Assembly: GCA_046336825.1 (NCBI GenBank)
Contig: JBKDFX010000178.1
Span: forward strand, 1-10,251
Direction: 5' to 3'
DNA length: 10,251 bases
From: Ga0074139 sp046336825
GTDB taxonomy: Bacteria > Bdellovibrionota > Bdellovibrionia > Bdellovibrionales > Bdellovibrionaceae
Numbering within the stretch: position 1 is the first letter of the stretch; each line of letters starts with the position of its first letter. Position numbers and translations under genes: made by a program. The notes under the pieces were generated by a model. The model saw nothing but the letters and a program-made list of their open reading frames with translations, had not been told where the DNA came from and did no database searches. Positions 6,751 through 10,251 of this stretch are shown one piece after another.

Positions 6751-7044
6751 ATTTTTTTTAATTATTTAGAAAGAACTGGGGCAATTGAGTGTTGTTATTT
6801 TTATAAAATACGAAAGGATTCATAAGCTTATAGCGAGCTTTCGCCCTCGAAACTGATTTTTTAGTAAAATGAATAAATAATGATTTAAATAGCCCATAAG
6901 TTTCAACAACTTAATAATTTAATACTGCTCTAAAACAACACTTAAAGGGCCCAGTTTATGTCAATTTCATTTTCAATTATGTAATTTGAATAAAGCAAAT
7001 TTTAGCAAATGAGGGCCATATTTCAAAGTAGTATACTCCACAAA
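6751..7044. other. AT-rich divergent intergenic region, no gene seen
   Basis: This stretch of about 0.3 kb separates the leftward regulator operon from the rightward secreted-protein gene. It is strongly AT-rich and has no credible ORF or RNA gene. I see only short symmetries (ATAAGCTTAT near 6822, GGGCCC near 6948) and a small direct repeat, AGCAAAT, at 6994-7000 and 7004-7010. The promoter of the rightward gene should lie here, but no box pair is good enough to name. Confidence 0.5.
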
Positions 7045-7800
7045 ATGATCAGAAGAGTGTTTATCTTGAGCTTCACTTTGATTGTTGGAGGCAATATTAA
7101 GGCCAGGGAAATATCAGCTGATGCAATTGCTGTTCAGAAAAAGCTAGAGACTTGTATATGCCAAATCGGTTCAGAACCATCCTACCAAATTCCAATTTTT
7201 AAATTAGGATGTGCACTCTGGCTGACCCAGCAAACAAATTGTCATTCAAAAAAAATACTATCAGAAAAAAATAGTTTAATAAACTTCGTAGAAATAAATG
7301 AAAACTTGTCTCTTGGCTTTGTGGGCCACTGGGGTTCTAGCGAACAACTCGCCCTATTTCTTGAAAAAAAGGTACTTCCCGTAGCATTAAAAAAGAAATT
7401 GAATCGAGTTCGATTAGATAACACGGCGTGCTCTGCAATGGATAATCCAGAGGTTGTAAAAAACTGGTTAACTCAAACACAAACTCAATACCCTGAGATT
7501 CATTTCAGAATACGAGGAAATCAACTTAAAAGCATTGGCATGTGGGCTCCGCTTACAAATGTAAAAACGAATGTGCCAGCTGTGGTCTCGAGTAGCTATA
7601 GGTATACTTTATTTCCATTGTGCAAAAATTTTGAAGGCTCCTCGTGCTCTCGAATGCATGACTTTCAAGTCGTGCACTGTGAAGAGTCTAAAAAAACGGT
7701 AAAACGACTCAAATGCATCTCAAATTCAAACAGCTTTTCTTGGACGGATGATGGACCCGCAATAATTGATTCAGAGGAACGTGAAAAAGCCAGTCAATAG
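7045..7800 (+). CDS. Exported protein of unknown family, possible clan CD (caspase-fold) cysteine peptidase
   Basis: ATG 7045 gives 251 residues starting with a clean signal peptide (MIRRVFILSFTLIVGGNIKA, cleavage near residue 20). An in-frame ATG at 7009 would add 12 residues before it. Neither start has a clear Shine-Dalgarno. I do not recognise the family. A hydrophobic strand leads to GFVGHWGSSEQLALFL (His95), and about 25 residues later NRVRLDNTACSA (Cys129) follows. A 'hydrophobic-GH-G ... hydrophobic-D-x-AC-S' pair is the general layout of caspase-fold clan CD peptidases, so His95/Cys129 could be a dyad; this is only a pattern match. There are nine Cys in the mature part, including CIC at 37-39, implying disulfides after export. 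It stands alone 128 bases before the yceI-like gene, with no linking overlap. Confidence 0.65.
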   Translation: MIRRVFILSFTLIVGGNIKAREISADAIAVQKKLETCICQIGSEPSYQIPIFKLGCALWLTQQTNCHSKKILSEKNSLINFVEINENLSLGFVGHWGSSEQLALFLEKKVLPVALKKKLNRVRLDNTACSAMDNPEVVKNWLTQTQTQYPEIHFRIRGNQLKSIGMWAPLTNVKTNVPAVVSSSYRYTLFPLCKNFEGSSCSRMHDFQVVHCEESKKTVKRLKCISNSNSFSWTDDGPAIIDSEEREKASQ

Positions 7801-7927
7801 TAGGATTTAATAACTCATTTTTTGACGAAAAACATAAGGGTCAATGTCATTTTCACAAAAAGTGATATAGAAGATTCCACATCTACAAAAATCAGCTATT
7901 AGTGTTAAATCCAGGAAAGAGGCCCAA

Positions 7928-8614
7928 ATGCGATTTCTCTTAATTTTTAACATCACAATTTCTCTGCTAATCTCAGCTATTTCACAGGCTAAAGTTTATG
8001 GCCCCCAAGCTCGACCTGGTGGCCAAACTGGGATCACTTTCTCAATCCCCTACACAGCAGGAAATCATGAAGGATTTGCACGTTCCTATGATGGACTTGT
8101 TGAAACAGACAGTAATGATCAACTTGTTTCAGCTCAATTTGTTGTACCCATTGAATCCCTGACTACTTCCAATAAAACTCGAGATTGTCATATGCTTGAA
8201 GCTTTGGGTCTGAATTATAACGATTCCCAGTTTCCAGAACGGCATGTTTGTAACTCGCAAGATCAGCTTCCAAAAACAGGCCCAAATTCTATCGCCTATC
8301 CAAGCATTGCCTTTCAATTCCAAAATTTTAGCCAGGAGCCGTCTGTTCCTCTTCAAGTAGGAGTTCCAACAAAAGCTCGAGTTAGGGCCTTATTGCAAAT
8401 TCATGGTGTGACCAGACAATTCAATGCACTTCCCATTCAAGTCACAAAAACGACAAAACAAGGCCAAACCTTCTTGAGGGTTCAATCTCAATTTCAACTT
8501 TCACTACAAAACTTCAATATAATTGTTAAGCCTGTCAAAATCGGACCTTTTTCATTTGGGGTCAAAGACACTCTTTCAGTTTCTTTGGATTTAATTTTAA
8601 AAGAACAAAACTAA
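7928..8614 (+). CDS. YceI-family periplasmic lipid-binding-like protein
   Basis: A 228-residue protein with a signal peptide (MRFLLIFNITISLLISAISQ, cleavage after Ala21) and one YceI domain, so it should be periplasmic. YceI proteins are lipocalin-like beta barrels that bind isoprenoid chains such as those of quinones; ligand and role in most bacteria are unproven. Family marks are FSIPYTAGNHEGFARSYDG (38-56), AQFVVPIESLTTSNKTRDCH (69-88) with the RDxHM box and EALGL, QIHGVTRQFNALPI (157-170) in place of the usual 'HG.t+.v.lP', and a final strand pair (FSFGVKDTLSVSLDL). Cys87 within the RDxH box and Cys108 could form a disulfide. A strong ribosome-binding site (AGGAAAGAGG, 7913-7922) lies five bases before ATG. 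It converges with the HEPN remnant. Confidence 0.85.
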   Translation: MRFLLIFNITISLLISAISQAKVYGPQARPGGQTGITFSIPYTAGNHEGFARSYDGLVETDSNDQLVSAQFVVPIESLTTSNKTRDCHMLEALGLNYNDSQFPERHVCNSQDQLPKTGPNSIAYPSIAFQFQNFSQEPSVPLQVGVPTKARVRALLQIHGVTRQFNALPIQVTKTTKQGQTFLRVQSQFQLSLQNFNIIVKPVKIGPFSFGVKDTLSVSLDLILKEQN

Positions 8615-8670
8615 TTCAATGGAACCATAGAACTATTTCTTTTAAAATTTCCCACCTACCCATAAACTTT

Positions 8671-9033
8671 TTAAAAACAATAATGATAAGCCCTATCAGC
8701 TTTCTTAACCGCCGACTTCGCAGCAGCTAATATCAAAGGCTTCACTTCAGCATCAGGATAGCGATAAACGATCGCAAGCTTTGTAAGTGATTTGTATTTC
8801 AAAATAGACTAAGAAAATGATTTGTCCACAGTCTCTGCAATTTCAGCCAAAGCTTTTATATCATAGGTTTTAGCCACCCGAAAGTTAGCAAAAGTTAGAT
8901 ATCCCTTAATTGCTTTTTCCGCACATTGCTGGGCGTGTTAAGCGGCCGCATGTTTATAATCAGAACCCATTTCCAAAAGTGCTTTAGCTGTTTTTAAATC
9001 TCTGATCGCATGCTTGAACCACAGCTTGGTCAT
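8671..9033 (-). pseudogene. HEPN-domain protein gene with two in-frame stops
   Basis: Reading the minus strand from ATG 9031-9033 in one frame gives 120 codons ending at TAA 8671-8673, interrupted by TAA 8938-8940 (codon 32) and TAG 8809-8811 (codon 75). There is no frameshift. The product is a recognisable HEPN domain (PF05168-like): MTKLWFKHAIRDLKTAKALL, then AAA-stop-HAQQCAEKAIKGYL (the 'HAQQ..EKalK' helix), YDIKALAEIAE, and SLTKLAIVYRYPDAEVKPL (the 'RYPD' helix). In intact MNT-HEPN pairs HEPN is the toxin or RNase side and the nucleotidyltransferase neutralises it. The first stop most simply replaced an aromatic codon before HAQQ. It begins seven bases after the MNT fragment, the usual order for this pair. 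Full length with only nonsense changes points to recent inactivation or to sequence error. Confidence 0.85.
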
Positions 9034-9040
9034 TTTAGAA

Positions 9041-9286
9041 TTACCCAAGATCGAGCTCCCGACCTGTATTCAAAGCCGTTTCAGGAATCGAATTGAGTTC
9101 GTCTTTCCACTCATTAAATTCTTTCTCAGAATAAACAAAGTCATCAGCTGAAATTTTGAATTTCTCAAAATGCAGATCACTGGCCTTGCTCAAGTTAGAA
9201 AGTCTGGATTTTGTATTTCCAGGCACCACAAGAACAAAATCATAATCAGAGAAGTGCCAATTTTTGTGATTTTTTTGAGTGACCAA
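9041..9286 (-). pseudogene. 5'-truncated MNT-type nucleotidyltransferase, partner of the HEPN remnant
   Basis: The open frame from TTG 9284-9286 gives 81 residues matching the middle and end of a minimal nucleotidyltransferase: SDYDFVLVVPGN (13-24) with the paired catalytic aspartates 14 and 16, the third acidic position in ADDFVYSEKEF (47-57), and IPETALNTGRELDLG at the end. The nucleotide-binding GSxxxG motif and about 35 N-terminal residues are missing. Only 57 bases separate this start from the upstream nucleotidyltransferase stop, so the rest cannot be present. Just upstream the frame holds TAA after ALLF. An 11-bp direct repeat spans the damaged junction. In relatives such proteins act as antitoxins, some by AMPylating the HEPN partner. 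Without GS the product should be inactive. Confidence 0.75.
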
Positions 9287-9305
9287 CAGTTAAAAGAGAA
9301 GTGCC
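9248..9305. repeat. 11-bp direct repeat at the damaged 5' end of the MNT fragment
   Basis: AGAGAAGTGCC occurs at 9248-9258 and again at 9295-9305, 47 bp apart. One copy lies just upstream of the codons for the catalytic SDYD segment, the other in the gap before the fragment. The 47-bp offset is not a multiple of three, so the interval shifts the frame. It may be a scar of a short-repeat duplication or deletion. Confidence 0.6.
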
Positions 9306-9343
9306 CTGGAAAATTGTCGGGCTAAATGGGAAGGGTTTAGATC

Positions 9344-9889
9344 TTATTTATTCGAAGCCAGTTTTTTGATCAAATCTTCATAAGCCTCAGGAGCCCCTTC
9401 GGACTCACACCAAGATTTAACTTTGCTCTTATTAAACGGAAACTTTTTAGCAACAAGAACGGCCTGATCTAGGCATTCACGTGCTTTAAAATGAATATAT
9501 GAAGCCAACCGATCTCTAATACAATCTGTCGGTGAATAAATATATAGTATTTGCCCCTGTATTTTTTTGGAATCTGGAATAATTTTAACATCGTCACCGA
9601 TTCCAGCAGGACCAAACATAAATTCTACAAATTTATCGCAATCTGGATGAACATAATGTCGGCCACCATTATTTTCGAATCCGATTTCTCTCATAATGTC
9701 GCCGAGTTTTCCATGAACATACGTCTTTAAAACCAAATCAAGATCACCAGATTTATAAGCCCCTTCAGAATAAATAGCAGCAACTGCTCCACCGACTAGA
9801 ATTGTTTCAATTCCATTTTTAGCCAAATGCCAGCCTACGAACTTCCAAACATCTTCTTCGGTACAGTTTTTCCAGTTCGGTTCTTTCAA
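9344..9889 (-). CDS. Nucleotidyltransferase-fold protein of a winged-helix/NTase pair
   Basis: A 181-residue protein with an intact nucleotidyltransferase core: GIETILVGGAVAAIYSEGAY (26-45) holds the GG loop, KSGDLDLVL (46-54) carries the DxD pair (Asp49, Asp51), and KFVEFMFGP (86-94) offers the third acidic residue (Glu89). A second conserved block, IYSPTDCIRDRLASYIHFK (117-135), then LDQAVLVAKKF, resembles the C-terminal helical part of AbiEii-like and related stand-alone nucleotidyltransferases. I recall close relatives in delta-proteobacteria, always small. The start is TTG 9887-9889, overlapping the regulator stop (TTGA), with AAGG about 12 bases upstream, so translation is probably coupled. 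The adjacent gene suggests a toxin-antitoxin or defence-type pair, but substrate and toxicity are unknown. All motifs look intact. Confidence 0.82.
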   Translation of the reverse strand: MKEPNWKNCTEEDVWKFVGWHLAKNGIETILVGGAVAAIYSEGAYKSGDLDLVLKTYVHGKLGDIMREIGFENNGGRHYVHPDCDKFVEFMFGPAGIGDDVKIIPDSKKIQGQILYIYSPTDCIRDRLASYIHFKARECLDQAVLVAKKFPFNKSKVKSWCESEGAPEAYEDLIKKLASNK

Positions 9890-10218
9890 GTGACAGGCTT
9901 ACCTTTTCGACGCGGACGGCGTCGGATTCCAAAAATTTTCTGTCTTTCGGCAAGCGGAATTGAATCATAAGCTTTTTCAATAATTTCTTTCACGGGTCTA
10001 GTAAACGGTGACTTTGGATTAAAAGAATAAATTCGAGATCTACCTGACTCTTTTGAAACAAGAATCCCTGCGGTCTCAAATCTGTTTAACTGTTGAATAA
10101 TTGGATTTGCGGCCATAGAAAAATCTTTGGCTATTGCCGAAGCATGGGATTCGCCATAGTGAAAAATATGAAGTAAAACCTTTTCGGCGGTTTTATTACC
10201 GAATATACCTTCTAACAT
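9886..10218 (-). CDS. ArsR-like winged-helix regulator, partner of the nucleotidyltransferase
   Basis: A 110-residue DNA-binding protein. After MLEGIFGNKTAEKVLLHIFH (helix 1) comes ASAIAKDFSMAANPIIQQLN (26-45), the helix-turn-helix, then the wing GILVSKESGRSRIYSFNP (51-68). A C-terminal helix (PVKEIIEKAYDSI) follows, and the protein ends in the strongly basic tail RRRPRRKGKPVT (99-110). It is the usual partner type for the nucleotidyltransferase encoded next to it, with which it overlaps by 4 nt. Start ATG 10216-10218 has no clear Shine-Dalgarno; a GATACT -10-like box only about 8 bases upstream could give a nearly leaderless transcript. A palindrome just upstream suggests autoregulation. Confidence 0.85.
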   Translation of the reverse strand: MLEGIFGNKTAEKVLLHIFHYGESHASAIAKDFSMAANPIIQQLNRFETAGILVSKESGRSRIYSFNPKSPFTRPVKEIIEKAYDSIPLAERQKIFGIRRRPRRKGKPVT

Positions 10219-10232
10219 GTCTTTTAGTATCT

Positions 10233-10245
10233 ACCAGAAACTGGT
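10233..10245. promoter_or_regulatory. 13-bp palindrome upstream of the winged-helix regulator
   Basis: ACCAG (10233-10237) and CTGGT (10241-10245) are perfect inverted repeats around AAA. The site begins 15 bp upstream of the regulator ATG and next to the GATACT sequence that could be its -10 box, a usual position for an autoregulatory operator. It is short, and the window ends six bases further on, so any additional half-sites cannot be seen. Confidence 0.4.
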
Positions 10246-10251
10246 CCATAT

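Noticed and set aside
6751..7008. Small RNA or tRNA gene in the AT-rich intergenic region
   Set aside because: No cloverleaf, no strong hairpin with T-run and no clear promoter could be found.
7822..7865. Short inverted repeats (TTGAC...GTCAA and TCAC-AAAAA-GTGA) before the yceI-like gene
   Set aside because: Arms of four or five bases in AT-rich DNA are expected by chance, and no promoter pair with good spacing is present.
8671..9340. Recoding of TAA/TAG as sense codons, since several in-frame stops occur without frameshifts in the HEPN, MNT and truC regions
   Set aside because: Intact genes in the same window end at TAA (flavoprotein, methyltransferase, S41, YceI, NTase) and TAG (zincin-like protein, secreted orphan), so both are true stops. 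The broken genes also show other damage.

Overview
The window looks like a piece of a moderately AT-rich chromosome from a Gram-negative bacterium. Exported proteins are common: a YceI-family periplasmic protein, an S41 peptidase and a secreted orphan, each with an ordinary signal peptide. The winged-helix/nucleotidyltransferase pair at the right end resembles proteins I associate with delta-proteobacteria and relatives. My best guess is Bdellovibrionota or a related former delta-proteobacterial lineage. This is inference from family resemblance only; there is no rRNA or other marker gene. I see no tRNA, rRNA, CRISPR array or insertion sequence.

Left part (1-3254). The 5' part of a truC-like tRNA pseudouridine synthase gene reads leftward, stops after 101 codons and looks broken. 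A dyad-symmetric site lies between it and a small acidic protein gene read rightward. Next comes a complete HI0933/BaiN-type flavoprotein gene. Its 3' end overlaps by 6 bp, tail to tail, the end of a leftward class I SAM-dependent methyltransferase gene with an NPPW motif.

Middle (2127-6750). Six leftward genes lie close together. The first three are translationally coupled: an Xre/YozG-type HTH regulator, a four-helix membrane protein with an ERDERE motif (ATGA overlap), and an exported S41 peptidase (TAATG overlap). A near-perfect dyad lies just upstream of the regulator and is a likely autoregulatory operator. They are followed by a Cys-rich 118-codon ORF that may have lost its 5' end, an unrecognised protein with an HExxH plus downstream Glu zincin-like signature, and the methyltransferase.

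Right part (6727-8614). A 0.3-kb AT-rich intergenic region precedes two rightward genes for exported proteins. One is an orphan whose His/Cys arrangement recalls clan CD cysteine peptidases. The other is a YceI-like protein.

Right end (8671-10251). This is a leftward accessory or defence-type cluster. An intact winged-helix regulator gene overlaps a nucleotidyltransferase gene by 4 nt, with a palindrome just upstream. Immediately downstream is a decayed MNT-HEPN pair. The MNT gene has lost its N-terminal GS motif. The HEPN gene is recognisable over its full 120-codon length but carries two in-frame stop codons. The HEPN pseudogene is too interrupted to show as an open reading frame and fills what otherwise looks like an empty 0.4-kb gap.
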